NCBI RefSeq assembly: GCF_000702445.1
Contig: NZ_JNIF01000004.1
Span: 806,001 to 870,000, forward strand
Origin: Bryobacter aggregatus MPL3
Lineage (GTDB): Bacteria > Acidobacteriota > Terriglobia > Bryobacterales > Bryobacteraceae
Reading direction: 5' to 3'
DNA: 64,000 nt
The notes beneath the pieces are model-generated. The model had not been told where the DNA came from. It was given only the letters and a program-made list of their open reading frames with translations, and ran no database searches. The translations under genes and the position numbers were made by a program. Numbering within the stretch: position 1 is the first letter of the stretch; every line of letters begins with the position of its first letter. Below are positions 45,588 through 54,789 of the stretch, in pieces.

Positions 45588-46342
45588 TAAGTCGGGAGTT
45601 GTGTGCTGGAGGGAATGCCATCTACGGAGATCGGTGGGTTATAAAAGAGCATCCGCAGGCAGCTTTCACAGTGGAAGATGGTTTCGGGATACTGCCGGAT
45701 TTGCTGGAGTAAGGCAGGGCGAATGTTCATCTGGCAGGAGGTGCAAAGCCCTTCGGTACATTCGGCGACTACGATGCCATCCTTGTGCTTCTTGCGCAGA
45801 CGTTCATAGTCTTTCAACAGGGCAGGTGGCACTTCTTTACCCAACTGGATGCGCTCGCGATAGAGTTTTACGCCCTTTTTGCGATCTGCCTCGCTGCGTG
45901 CGGTGGCATCGACTTTTTCTTTTTCGACGTTCTCGCGCTCCACCGCCAATTCGGCCTCTGCGGTGCGCACGGTCGCGGCGAGCGCTTCACTTGCTTCGAT
46001 CAACCGGAAGGACTCTGCTTCGTTCTTCACGATCTCGCCTTCGGCGAAGGCAACTTCGTGTTGGAAGGCGGTCAACTGTTCCTGGGTCGTCGACTGCATA
46101 GTTTGCTTCTTCAGACGTTCGATTTTCGCCTTTGCATCGACCGTTGCATCACTGAGTCTTTTGATCTCTAACTGGTTCCAGGTAAGCGCTGCCTGGTCGG
46201 CGACCAGCCGCTTCTGGTGTGCGTCCAGTTTCGCTTCTAAAGCCGCGATTCGCTTGGGCAATCCGCGAATCTCGGCCTCCAGTTGTGCGAGTTGGCGGTC
46301 CATCCGCTGCATCTGTAAAGCAAGTTGTAGATCCTGAGCCAT
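45587..46342 (-). CDS. C4-type zinc ribbon protein with long coiled coil (COG1579)
   Basis: 251 residues from ATG 46342. Residues about 5-175 are a helical coiled coil; the C-terminus has CTEGLCTSCQMNIRP and FHCESCLRMLF, the two Cys pairs of the C4-type ribbon. Family members are thought to bind nucleic acid or act as chaperone-like adaptors but no role is proven. Lies eight bases after murJ. Confidence 0.85.
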   Translation of the reverse strand: MAQDLQLALQMQRMDRQLAQLEAEIRGLPKRIAALEAKLDAHQKRLVADQAALTWNQLEIKRLSDATVDAKAKIERLKKQTMQSTTQEQLTAFQHEVAFAEGEIVKNEAESFRLIEASEALAATVRTAEAELAVERENVEKEKVDATARSEADRKKGVKLYRERIQLGKEVPPALLKDYERLRKKHKDGIVVAECTEGLCTSCQMNIRPALLQQIRQYPETIFHCESCLRMLFYNPPISVDGIPSSTQLPT

Positions 46343-46349
46343 GAAGTGT

Positions 46350-47942
46350 TTACAAGGTACCACGCAAGAAGGGTATCCGGCGCTTCAGGGGCCCGGCCAT
46401 CGCATCGGTTGCCATGGCTAACTCCTCCACTCTCAACGCGCGAGCGGCAAAATAGAAGACAATGGCACCCACCGGAATTGCCACCGCCAACTGCAGAACA
46501 AAGGCCCAACTTCCTGCAAAATACAGGATTCCTGCCACGGCGGCAGCCATTGCCAGACTCGATACCGCAGCCTTCGAAAGGCTGGTCCAAAGCAGGCGTC
46601 CATACAAGCCGCCGATCCGCTGCCGCATCAGCAGAAACAGCGTAATGGAACTGAACAGGGCGATGCCGGAGGTGGAGAGGGCGAGCCCCGCATGGCCAAA
46701 GTGAAATACGTCCACCATCGTCCTTGCCAGTGCATAGTTCACAACGACACTTCCCAGCGAGACGAGCATTGGCGTGCGGGAGTCTTTCAGCGCGTAGAAG
46801 GCTGGGCTCAACACCTTCAGCGCGGAATATCCTGCCAGGCCAATGGCGAAGCAGGACAGCGCGACGGCTGTCTGTTGGGTGTCGTAATACTCAAACTTTC
46901 CGCCCTGGTAAACGGCTCCGATCATGGCCTTGCCGACAAGAACCAGCCCCACGGAACTGGGGATGGTGAGAAGAAACACCAAGCCCAAGGAGCGCGACAG
47001 CGTGCGGCGGAACTCCTCCCAATTGGCTGCCGCGGCGCTTCTTGAAATCGCGGGCAGCGTGGCACTGGCAATGGCCACTCCAAATAGCCCGAGCGGCAAC
47101 TGCATAAAGCGGAAGGCGTAGTTCAGCCAGCCGACCGGTCCATTGGCGCCACGCGCCGGATCGATGATCTCCGAGGCGAGGTTTGAGTTGACCAATACGT
47201 TGATCTGCGTTGCTGCATTCCCCAGAATTGCCGGGCCCATCATGGCGAGAATCTGCCGTAATCCGGGATCACTAAAATCGATCGTTGGCTTGAATGTGAA
47301 CCCCGCTTTGATGAGAGCAGGGATTTGGAAGCCGAGCTGCATCGCCCCGCCCACCAGCACTCCCCAGGCCATTCCTTCGATTGCCGAAATACCAAGCTTC
47401 GGACCGAGGACAACGCCGAGCAAGATCCCCGTCAGCACGCTTCCGATATTGAAAAAGGTCGAAGAAAGCGCAGGCACGGCGAACTGCTTCAGCGCATTCA
47501 GGATGCCCATGGCCTGTGCAGCCAAGGCCACCAGCAACAGAAACGGGAACATGATGCGGGTGAGCGAAGCGGCGAGTTCCAGCTTGCCCGGGGTCTGGCC
47601 AAAACCGGGGGCGGCCAGATGGACGAGCGTTGGACTAAAGACTGCGCCCATCGCGCAGATCAGGCCCACCACGAGAATCAGGGTGGTGGACACCAGATTC
47701 GCCAATCGCGAAGCTTCTTCGCGTCCCTTATTGTGCAGCGCGTCTGTGAAGGCTGGCACAAAAGCCGCTGACAGCGCTCCTTCGGCAAACAGATCCCGGG
47801 TGAGGTTCGGAATCTGAAAACCGATGCGAAACGCATCGTAGGGCATCGAGGCGCCAAACAAACGGCTCATCACCATCTCGCGCACCAGCCCCGAGACGCG
47901 TGACATCGCCACCGCAAAGCTCATGATCGATGCGGAGCGCAC
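46350..47942 (-). CDS. murJ: Lipid II flippase MurJ
   Basis: 530 residues with about 14 membrane segments. MurJ (MVF) markers: start SFAVAMSRVSGLVREMVMSRLFG, DAFRIGFQIPNLTRDLFAEGALSAAFVP, and later GLFGVAIASATLPAISR. Moves lipid II across the inner membrane for peptidoglycan synthesis. Upstream is an M20 peptidase gene with a 75-base gap. Confidence 0.93.
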   Translation of the reverse strand: MRSASIMSFAVAMSRVSGLVREMVMSRLFGASMPYDAFRIGFQIPNLTRDLFAEGALSAAFVPAFTDALHNKGREEASRLANLVSTTLILVVGLICAMGAVFSPTLVHLAAPGFGQTPGKLELAASLTRIMFPFLLLVALAAQAMGILNALKQFAVPALSSTFFNIGSVLTGILLGVVLGPKLGISAIEGMAWGVLVGGAMQLGFQIPALIKAGFTFKPTIDFSDPGLRQILAMMGPAILGNAATQINVLVNSNLASEIIDPARGANGPVGWLNYAFRFMQLPLGLFGVAIASATLPAISRSAAAANWEEFRRTLSRSLGLVFLLTIPSSVGLVLVGKAMIGAVYQGGKFEYYDTQQTAVALSCFAIGLAGYSALKVLSPAFYALKDSRTPMLVSLGSVVVNYALARTMVDVFHFGHAGLALSTSGIALFSSITLFLLMRQRIGGLYGRLLWTSLSKAAVSSLAMAAAVAGILYFAGSWAFVLQLAVAIPVGAIVFYFAARALRVEELAMATDAMAGPLKRRIPFLRGTL

Positions 47943-48017
47943 AACGCCATGCGAAACGCTGGCCGCGCTCTCAGCCGTATTCTTCGGCGGGTCTTGAATT
48001 ACTGGTTCGGGCAGCTG

Positions 48018-49397
48018 CTACGCTCCATACTTCTCAAGAAAGTGCGCCACTGTCTCGATACCCAAATAGTAATTCTCCAGTTTGAACTTTTCATTCGGCG
48101 AATGGAGGCCATCGTCGGGCAGGCCCAGGCCCATGAGGATCGTCGGGATGCCAAGATACTCGTGAAACTCACCGACGATGGGAATGGAACCGCCGCTGCG
48201 CGTAAACACCGTCGGCTTGCCCATCATGTCTTCAAAGGCCTGGGCGGCGACAGCAATGGCAGGATGATTCGGATTCACCAGCAGCCCGGGGCCATCGGAC
48301 AACACGTTCACGCTGCAGACAATCCCGGCCGGCGCATGCGTTGCGACAAAACTCCGCACCGCCTCAACCACCTTCTCCGGATTCTGGTTCGGCACCAGCC
48401 GCAGCGATACCTTAGCCGTTGCTGTGGCGGGGATCACGGTCTTCGCTCCGGCGCCGGTGAAACCGCCCGCGATGCCATGCACCTCGAGGGTGGGCCGTGA
48501 CCACACCCGCTCGAGTACGCTGCGCCCAGGCTCACCGGTCAAGCGAGTGGAACCAACCTCATCGCGCAGCATCGCCGCTTCTGAAAACGGCAGGCTCTCC
48601 CAGGACTGCAACTCGGCCGCATCCGGTTCGGCAACATCGTCATAGATTCCCGGAATCTGAATCTGGCCCTCGCTGTTCTTGGTCTTGGCAAGCAGTTCGA
48701 TCAATCCGAACACCGCATTCGGCGCAGCGCCGCCATAGAGGCCAGAGTGCAGATCGCGCATCGCGCCTTGCGCGGTGATCTCCAAATAGACAAGCCCGCG
48801 CAAGCCAATACAAAGCGTCGGCAGGCCTTCGGCATAGAGCGCCGTATCGGATACCAATGCGACATCGGCCTGCAGCTTTTCGCGGTTTGCCGGCACATAT
48901 TTCGAGATGGATTTCCCGCCAATTTCCTCCTCGCCTTCGATCAGGAACTTCACATTCACCGGCAGCTTTCCATGCAACGCCATCAGTCCTTCGATGGCCT
49001 TCACGTGCATATAGAACTGGCCCTTGTCGTCCACCGCGCCGCGTGCGTAGATGTTGCCGTTCCGCAACTCTGGCTCAAAGGGAGGAGAGATCCAAAGATC
49101 GAGAGGGTCGGGCGGCTGGACATCGTAGTGGCCGTAGCAAAGCACCGTTGGCTTGCCATCGGCATGGAGCCAGTCGGCATAGACAAGCGGGTGTCCTTCG
49201 GTCGGAATGATCTCGACATTCTCGAGACCTGCGGCCTTCAGTTTGCTGGCTGTGAACTCCGCGGCTCGCAGGACATCGGCCTTGTGTTCCGGCAAGGTGG
49301 AGACGCTGGGGATGCGAATCAGCTCGAAGAGTTCATCGAGCAATCGCTGGCGATTGGATTCTACCCAGGGGGAAAGCGAGCTGGCGTTGGTGGACAT
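48018..49397 (-). CDS. M20-family dipeptidase/deacylase
   Basis: 459 residues. Metal motifs: CYGHYDVQPPDPLDLW (His, Asp), ARGAVDDKGQFYMHVKAIE (bridging Asp), LIEGEEEIGGKS (catalytic Glu and Glu ligand), and a C-terminal His near PTILMGLGLPDDGLHSPNE. It contains the dimerisation insert. The sequence is closest to carnosinase-like CNDP dipeptidases. A desuccinylase role with the racemase at 21 kb is thinkable but there is no linkage. No signal peptide. Confidence 0.87.
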   Translation of the reverse strand: MSTNASSLSPWVESNRQRLLDELFELIRIPSVSTLPEHKADVLRAAEFTASKLKAAGLENVEIIPTEGHPLVYADWLHADGKPTVLCYGHYDVQPPDPLDLWISPPFEPELRNGNIYARGAVDDKGQFYMHVKAIEGLMALHGKLPVNVKFLIEGEEEIGGKSISKYVPANREKLQADVALVSDTALYAEGLPTLCIGLRGLVYLEITAQGAMRDLHSGLYGGAAPNAVFGLIELLAKTKNSEGQIQIPGIYDDVAEPDAAELQSWESLPFSEAAMLRDEVGSTRLTGEPGRSVLERVWSRPTLEVHGIAGGFTGAGAKTVIPATATAKVSLRLVPNQNPEKVVEAVRSFVATHAPAGIVCSVNVLSDGPGLLVNPNHPAIAVAAQAFEDMMGKPTVFTRSGGSIPIVGEFHEYLGIPTILMGLGLPDDGLHSPNEKFKLENYYLGIETVAHFLEKYGA

Positions 49398-49462
49398 GCG
49401 GAGTCCTCATTTTAGCGCCCCCACTGCTGGAGAAGGGGTTGAGATTGTTACGCTGGTGACAA

Positions 49463-49891
49463 GTGCCTAAAGCGTCGAGCTTCGAGATTCGATTCCAGTG
49501 CCAGACTGGCTGCCGCAAGTGTTGCGAGGTTAGCGGCTATGTCTATCTCACGGAAGAAGATGTCTCGAACGCCGCGCGTTATCTGAAGATGCCACAGGCG
49601 GATTTTGAAGCCCGCTTTCTCTATCGCACGCGGCACATGCGCCGCATTCGCAAACCGAGAGGCGGCAAGCAATGTCCTTTCCTGGATGAAAAGGGATGCA
49701 GCATCCACGCGGTGAAGCCGGTTCAATGCCGTCTCTTTCCTTTCTGGCCCGAACTGGTCGAGAACCGGCAGCAATGGAAGCAAACTGCGGAGTGGTGTCC
49801 GGGGATCGGGCAGGGCAAGCTGGTGCAAATTGGTACGGCGCTCGAGCTCGCCCAAGAGATGCGCGAAAAGTATCCCGACACCTACGCTTAG
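49463..49891 (+). CDS. YkgJ-type cysteine cluster protein
   Basis: 142 residues from GTG 49463. Eight or so conserved Cys: FQCQTGCRKCCEVSGYVYLT near the start, then GGKQCPFLDEKGCSIHAVKP and QCRLFPFWPEL, CPG. This pattern belongs to the YkgJ/UPF0153 family, assumed to bind zinc or an iron-sulfur cluster. Function unknown. Divergent from the M20 gene and convergent with the kinase-like gene (four-base overlap). Confidence 0.85.
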   Translation: MPKASSFEIRFQCQTGCRKCCEVSGYVYLTEEDVSNAARYLKMPQADFEARFLYRTRHMRRIRKPRGGKQCPFLDEKGCSIHAVKPVQCRLFPFWPELVENRQQWKQTAEWCPGIGQGKLVQIGTALELAQEMREKYPDTYA

Positions 49892-50703
49892 AGTGACGAG
49901 CTCTCGCGAGCCAGTTCCGAAACGGCAAGCTCTGCAATCGAGATCTCCAAGTCCGGCTTGAGCCCGTCTTGCATCATCCAGACTGCGGACAATCCGGACC
50001 AGGCGAGAATCCACTGCAGGAGTCTCTTTCGATCCAAGCCCGCCGAGGTGGTGACGATCTCCAATTGCCGGACCAGGCGTCCCGGTAGAAGCGCCGTCTC
50101 CGGATCGGGATTGCAAAACAGATTTGCAAAATCGAAAGTGCGCTCGCCGATCAGGCCTTTGGGGTCGATGGCGAGCCAGCCCCGTGGTCCGAAATCAAGG
50201 ATGTTTCCGTGATGAAGATCGCCGTGCAATCCAACAATATCCTGTGGGCTGGCCAGGAGCTCACGGGCTGCCGCGGCGGAGTACTGCAGAACACCGCCAT
50301 GCTGCAGCGCTGCGGGCCCCAGATCCTGAAACCAGATCTCGAGTGGCACCAAGTGCGCGGGGGGCTGCGCTCGCGGCGTATGGAGTTTTGCGGCAACAAG
50401 GCAGGCAATCCGGCTCGCTTCGTCGTCACGCCCTTCCCGTGCCATCGTGCTTAGAGAAGATTCTCCCATCGCGCGCTCGAGTAATAGCACCCCCTGGTGT
50501 TGTTCCAATACAAGCGCGGCCCCGTCGCCACCCCACCAGTCCATCAGGATCCCGGCGCGCTTTTCTTCCTCCACCACCGCAAGCTTCAGCATGGCTGGGA
50601 GCTCCCGATAGATCACCGGCAGCAGTGAACTGCTCGAGGTGTGAATGGGCAGACCATCGGGAACTAGCTCCCAACGCTGCAGATAGGGTTCGAATTGAGA
50701 CAT
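49888..50703 (-). CDS. APH(6)/aminoglycoside-phosphotransferase-like kinase
   Basis: 271 residues from ATG 50703; the longer frame to 50874 would run into the flgB promoter. Catalytic loop GLHGDLHHGNILDFG and the metal site WLAIDPKGLIGERTFDFANLF follow the streptomycin 6-kinase family. Chromosomal homologues often phosphorylate other hydroxyl compounds, so drug resistance is not shown. Divergent from the flagellar operon with a 158-base gap. Confidence 0.82.
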   Translation of the reverse strand: MSQFEPYLQRWELVPDGLPIHTSSSSLLPVIYRELPAMLKLAVVEEEKRAGILMDWWGGDGAALVLEQHQGVLLLERAMGESSLSTMAREGRDDEASRIACLVAAKLHTPRAQPPAHLVPLEIWFQDLGPAALQHGGVLQYSAAAARELLASPQDIVGLHGDLHHGNILDFGPRGWLAIDPKGLIGERTFDFANLFCNPDPETALLPGRLVRQLEIVTTSAGLDRKRLLQWILAWSGLSAVWMMQDGLKPDLEISIAELAVSELARESSSL

Positions 50704-50832
50704 GGGGAATAAAAGCAGGATTGCATCCGTCCCGAAAGGGAACAAGACTGCTGCTGGCAATTCCTGGGCAACCTGCCATTTTATTGGCGCTTTGGGGGAG
50801 GTTTCAGGCGGAAATCCTCCCTCTTTTCCATT

Positions 50833-50848
50833 TGGTATCTCATTTGCA
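50833..50848 (+). promoter_or_regulatory. Sigma-54-like promoter element upstream of flgB
   Basis: TGGTATCTCATTTGCA has GG and GC separated by ten bases and the TTGCA -12 box, compared with TGGCACG-N4-TTGCA. Predicted start near 50859, only about three bases before the flgB ATG, so the message would be almost leaderless. A second weaker GG-N10-GC match is at 50755-50770. Confidence 0.35.
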
Positions 50849-50861
50849 TCATTCCTTGCGT

Positions 50862-51197
50862 ATGTTCGATCCACTCACCGGACGGATGGCGCAATATCTG
50901 GACCTTCTGGCGGACCGCCAGAAGCTGGTGGCCGCCAATATCGCGAATGCCGATACCCCCGGCTACAAGACCAAGGACATCGACTTTCACTTTGAGTTCC
51001 AATCACTGCTCGATGGTGCGGCGCCTCATGTCATTGAGCCGGAAGGCCTGAAAACAAAGAACGACGGCAATAATGTGGACGTCGACCGGGAGATGCGGCT
51101 CTTGAGTGAGAACAGCATGCGCTTCAATCTTGTCAGCCAGTTAGTCAAGGGCGATGCCCGCGACATCCGGCTGGCCATTAAGGATGCCCGCGGCTAA
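50862..51197 (+). CDS. flgB: Flagellar basal-body rod protein FlgB
   Basis: 111 residues from ATG 50862. Proximal rod subunit. Contains DRQKLVAANIANADTPGYKT, the N-terminal rod motif, and the C-terminal NSMRFNLVSQLVKG helix. The far longer frame upstream is not coding. No Shine-Dalgarno before the start. First gene of flgBC-fliEFGHIJ. Confidence 0.92.
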   Translation: MFDPLTGRMAQYLDLLADRQKLVAANIANADTPGYKTKDIDFHFEFQSLLDGAAPHVIEPEGLKTKNDGNNVDVDREMRLLSENSMRFNLVSQLVKGDARDIRLAIKDARG

Positions 51198-51637
51198 TGA
51201 GTCTCTTTCAAAGCTTAAGTGTGAGTGCATCGGGCATGTCGGCCCAACGTTTCAGAACGGAACTGCTCGCTCAGAACATCGCCAATTCGGAAACCACTCG
51301 CACCGAAGAGGGTGGTCCCTATCGCCGTCAGGATGCAGTCTTCCAGTCGGCAGGGGTCAGCAGCCCTTTCAGCTCTGCGTTCCAGTCCTCTCTTGATGCG
51401 CCCAATACGGGCGTTGCAATCAGTGAGGTTCAGATCGACGACAAGGACCCGATTCTGCGTTATATGCCCGGTCATCCGGATGCCGACCAGAAGGGCTATG
51501 TTGCGTTTCCGAACTTCAATCCGATTGAAGAGATGGTCGACATGACTAATGCCAGCCGCTCTTTCGGCGCGAATGTAACGGCCATGAATGCGGTGAAAGA
51601 TATGATCTCGAAATCCATCGATTTACTCCGAGGCTAA
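51197..51637 (+). CDS. flgC: Flagellar basal-body rod protein FlgC
   Basis: 146 residues; start overlaps flgB stop (TAATG). Rod motif SLSVSASGMSAQRFRTELLAQNIANSET at the N-terminus (first part seen as SASGMSAQRFR) and the C-terminal MVDMTNASRSFGANVTAMNA typical for FlgC. Structural subunit of the periplasmic rod, exported by the flagellar type III apparatus. Confidence 0.95.
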   Translation: MSLFQSLSVSASGMSAQRFRTELLAQNIANSETTRTEEGGPYRRQDAVFQSAGVSSPFSSAFQSSLDAPNTGVAISEVQIDDKDPILRYMPGHPDADQKGYVAFPNFNPIEEMVDMTNASRSFGANVTAMNAVKDMISKSIDLLRG

Positions 51638-51955
51638 GTGCGTATGGACTTTTCAATCTCAAAAGCAATTGAACTGGTAAAGCCGCTCGATCCGATCGCG
51701 ATGCCGGATGGGATGAACCCCTTATCTCCCGGGACCAACGATTTCAAGAATCTATTCAGTGGTTTGATCGGAAACGTAAAGTCCGCCCAGGCCGAGTCGA
51801 GCAATCAGGTGGCGGCCTGGATGAACGGGGAAGATGTCGACGTCCATCAGGTTGCGATGAGCGTGCAGAAGGCGGGTCTCACCTTTGAGATCGCCATGGA
51901 GGCTCGCAATAAGGTGATGCAGGCCTACCAGGAAGTCATGAGGATGCAGATCTGA
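51638..51955 (+). CDS. fliE: Flagellar hook-basal body complex protein FliE
   Basis: 105 residues from GTG 51638 (ATG 51644 is an alternative). C-terminal DVHQVAMSVQKAGLTFEIAM and RNKVMQAYQEVMRMQI are the FliE signature. Joins the MS ring to the rod. Directly follows flgC. Confidence 0.92.
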   Translation: MRMDFSISKAIELVKPLDPIAMPDGMNPLSPGTNDFKNLFSGLIGNVKSAQAESSNQVAAWMNGEDVDVHQVAMSVQKAGLTFEIAMEARNKVMQAYQEVMRMQI

Positions 51956-51999
51956 GGCACCGGCCTTTCGATGCTTAGTTCCATGAAGAAAGACGCCGA

Positions 52000-53715
52000 T
52001 TGAACCAGATTCGCGAGCGATTCGACAGCCTGAGTCTTCGTCAGAAGATCACGATCGGGGTTGCCTTTCTAGCGGTAATCGCCGGTCTGTATGGCTTCAC
52101 CACCTACCAGCGGGAGAAGGACTTCAAACCGCTGTTCACCCAATTGGCCCCCGAGGATGCAGGGCAACTCACCAACCGGCTGCGCGAGAAGAATGTGGAG
52201 TACAAGATCGGAGAGGACGGGGCGAGCGTCTATGTCCGGAGCGCCCGGCTTTCGGAACTTCGCCTCGAGTTGGCGGCTCAGGGATTGCCGAGAAGCGGCC
52301 GCATCGGATTCGAGATTTTCGACAAGACGAACTTTGCGCTCACTGAGTTTGCCGAACAAGTGAATTACCAGCGTGCGCTGGAAGGAGAGCTCGAGCGTAC
52401 CGTATCCAGTCTGCGCGAAGTGGACCATGCCCGCGTTCATCTCACCTTTGCGAAGCAATCCATCTTTCAAGACAACCGCCAGCCCGCCAAGGCCAGTGTC
52501 GTTTTGAAACTCAAGACTGGGGCGCGTTTGCCGCAAGCGTCGGTGCAGTCGGTTGTGTTTCTCTTGTCCAGCGCGGTCGAAGGCTTGCAGCCCGAACACG
52601 TTTCGCTAATAGACCAGAACGGCATCCTGCTCAGCCGTCCTCGCAAGGCCGGCGCAGCGGAGGAGGACTATCCGGATATCCTGCTCGAGTACCGTCAAAA
52701 GCTCGAAAAGGACCTGCTCGCCAAACTCAATGCGACCCTGACGCCTCTGCTGGGAGAAGAGAAGTATCGTGCCGGCGTCACCATCGATTGCGACATGACG
52801 AGTGGGGAGGCGAGTGAGGAATCCTACGATCCGGAAAAAGCAGTCGTCACCTCGGAACAAAAATCCGAAGATGAGAGCGGGATTCCATTGGCAAGCGGTG
52901 TGCCCGGCACAGCCTCCAATCTTCCGCGTCCCACTTCCCGCCCAGCTTCCGCACAGACAGGCACCAAGCGAAAGACTGAAAGTACGAACTATCAGGCTAG
53001 CCGCTCCATCCGCCGCACCCGGACACCTCAGGGGGCGATCAAGCGTGTCTCCTTGTCGGTGTTGCTGGATCAGGATCTGCGATGGGAGGGCGTTGGCTCG
53101 ACTGCGAAGCGAGTGCTTGATCCGCCCAGTCCTGAAAAGATCAAGGCGATCCGCGAGGTGGTATCGGCAGCAGTCGGGCTTGTTCCCGAGCGCGGTGATC
53201 TCGTCATCGTGGAGAGTCTGCCCTTTGATGCGACGTTAAAAGTCGCGGCGCCACTGGCACCGCTCCCGCCTGTTCCTCCCAAACCGATGTTAGAAATTCC
53301 GGTCCCGATACTACCTTTCTTACCGGCTCCGCTCAAAGATCCCAATGTCCTGCTTGCGGTGCTGGTGGCCTCGGTTGTACTGCTGCTGGTTCTCGGCATG
53401 GCTGTGTTCTGGTTCCTCCGCAAAAGAAAGAAGAAAGTTACTGCCACCGGAAGTGCCGCGATCCGGAGTCGCGCGGCGAGTACGGCAGAACTGGAGAATG
53501 AGGATGTATCCAGCGATGACCGCAGCTTTGAGGAGCGGCTGATCGAGCAGCAGGATTTGCAAAAGCGTCTCGAACAGAAAGAACTGGAAAAGCTGAAGAT
53601 GCCTCATGTTACGACGCAAAAAGGCAAGATACTCCAGCAGCACATCACCGAGGAGGCAAAGAAAGACCCGATGATGATCGCGCTCATCCTGCGCAGTTGG
53701 CTCCATGGAGGCTAG
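52000..53715 (+). CDS. fliF: Flagellar MS-ring protein FliF
   Basis: 571 residues from TTG 52000. N-terminal membrane segment at about 20-40, RBM domains with FTQLAPEDAGQLTNRLREKN and NYQRALEGELERTVSSLREV, ring-building region with long linker, second membrane segment at about 449-470, cytoplasmic tail that binds FliG. Forms the membrane ring that templates the motor. 44-base gap after fliE. Confidence 0.95.
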   Translation: MNQIRERFDSLSLRQKITIGVAFLAVIAGLYGFTTYQREKDFKPLFTQLAPEDAGQLTNRLREKNVEYKIGEDGASVYVRSARLSELRLELAAQGLPRSGRIGFEIFDKTNFALTEFAEQVNYQRALEGELERTVSSLREVDHARVHLTFAKQSIFQDNRQPAKASVVLKLKTGARLPQASVQSVVFLLSSAVEGLQPEHVSLIDQNGILLSRPRKAGAAEEDYPDILLEYRQKLEKDLLAKLNATLTPLLGEEKYRAGVTIDCDMTSGEASEESYDPEKAVVTSEQKSEDESGIPLASGVPGTASNLPRPTSRPASAQTGTKRKTESTNYQASRSIRRTRTPQGAIKRVSLSVLLDQDLRWEGVGSTAKRVLDPPSPEKIKAIREVVSAAVGLVPERGDLVIVESLPFDATLKVAAPLAPLPPVPPKPMLEIPVPILPFLPAPLKDPNVLLAVLVASVVLLLVLGMAVFWFLRKRKKKVTATGSAAIRSRAASTAELENEDVSSDDRSFEERLIEQQDLQKRLEQKELEKLKMPHVTTQKGKILQQHITEEAKKDPMMIALILRSWLHGG

Positions 53716-53721
53716 AAGCTG

Positions 53722-54789
53722 ATGGCTGAAACGCTCACTCCGGCGAAGATTCCTGATGTGCTCCCCGACGATCCGACGGTTCGCGTCAATCTTCCTGGTG
53801 CGAAGAAGGCGGCGATCCTGCTCATCATTCTGGGCGAAGATCTCACCTCGGAGGTCCTCAAGCAGATGGACGATGCGGAGGTGCACCGCATCGGACAAGA
53901 ACTGGCTCGTGCCACGGCGGTGACCGCAGAAGTGGCGGAGGCAATTCTCGAGGAGTTCTACCAGATGTCAATCGCCCACCAATATGTCTTGAAAGGTGGT
54001 GTCGATTATGCAAAGAAGGTGCTGGTTCAGGCTTTTGGGCCGGAAGAGGCAAAGAAGATCCTCGATCGCCTTCTGAAGCAACTGGGCGGAGAGAGTCTCA
54101 GTTTTGATGCGCTGCAGAAGGCCGATCCGACACAGCTGGCAAAGTTCATTCACAATGAGCATCCCCAGACGATTGCCCTGATTCTCTCGCATCTGAACCC
54201 TTCCCAGGCCGCGGGTCTTCTCTACGCGTTGCCGGGGCCGATTCGTGCTGATGTTGCGCATCGCATGGCGAGCCTGGAGCAGATTTCTCCAGAAATCATC
54301 GGCAAGATCGCCAGCATTATCGGCTTGAAGCTCAAAGAGATTGGAGATTTTAGCCGGGAATCGACGGGTGGGGTTCAGGCGGTTGCTGAAATGTTCAACC
54401 GCCTCGATTCTGGCACAAGCAAGGAAATTCTGGAGTCGCTGGAAGATCTGAATCCGCAACTGACCCAGACGATCCGCCAATTGATGTTTGTCTTTGAGGA
54501 TATGCTCATGGTGGACGAGCTTGGGATCAAGGAACTGCTGTCCCGTATTGACCGGAAACTGCTGACGGTTGCGCTCAAGGGGACTAGCGACAAGTTGCGG
54601 GATCATTTTCTCACTGCGATGTCACAGCGAGGTGCGGAGATGCTCCGCGAAGACATGGATGCGCTTGGCCCGGTCAAGATCCGCGAGGTCGAGGGCGCGC
54701 AACAGCAGATCATTACTACGCTGCGGCAACTGGAGAACGAAGGAGTTGTGAATCTGAAGGGGACGGTGGGCGAACAGTATGTCAACTAG
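53722..54789 (+). CDS. fliG: Flagellar motor switch protein FliG
   Basis: 355 residues. N-terminal GAKKAAILLIILGEDLTSEV, middle domain with the EHPQTIALILSHLNPSQAA motif (EHPQ), and C-terminal torque helix region GIKELLSRIDRKLLTVALKG and MSQRGAEMLREDM. Rotor protein that interacts with MotA and FliM. Overlaps fliH by eleven bases. Confidence 0.96.
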   Translation: MAETLTPAKIPDVLPDDPTVRVNLPGAKKAAILLIILGEDLTSEVLKQMDDAEVHRIGQELARATAVTAEVAEAILEEFYQMSIAHQYVLKGGVDYAKKVLVQAFGPEEAKKILDRLLKQLGGESLSFDALQKADPTQLAKFIHNEHPQTIALILSHLNPSQAAGLLYALPGPIRADVAHRMASLEQISPEIIGKIASIIGLKLKEIGDFSRESTGGVQAVAEMFNRLDSGTSKEILESLEDLNPQLTQTIRQLMFVFEDMLMVDELGIKELLSRIDRKLLTVALKGTSDKLRDHFLTAMSQRGAEMLREDMDALGPVKIREVEGAQQQIITTLRQLENEGVVNLKGTVGEQYVN

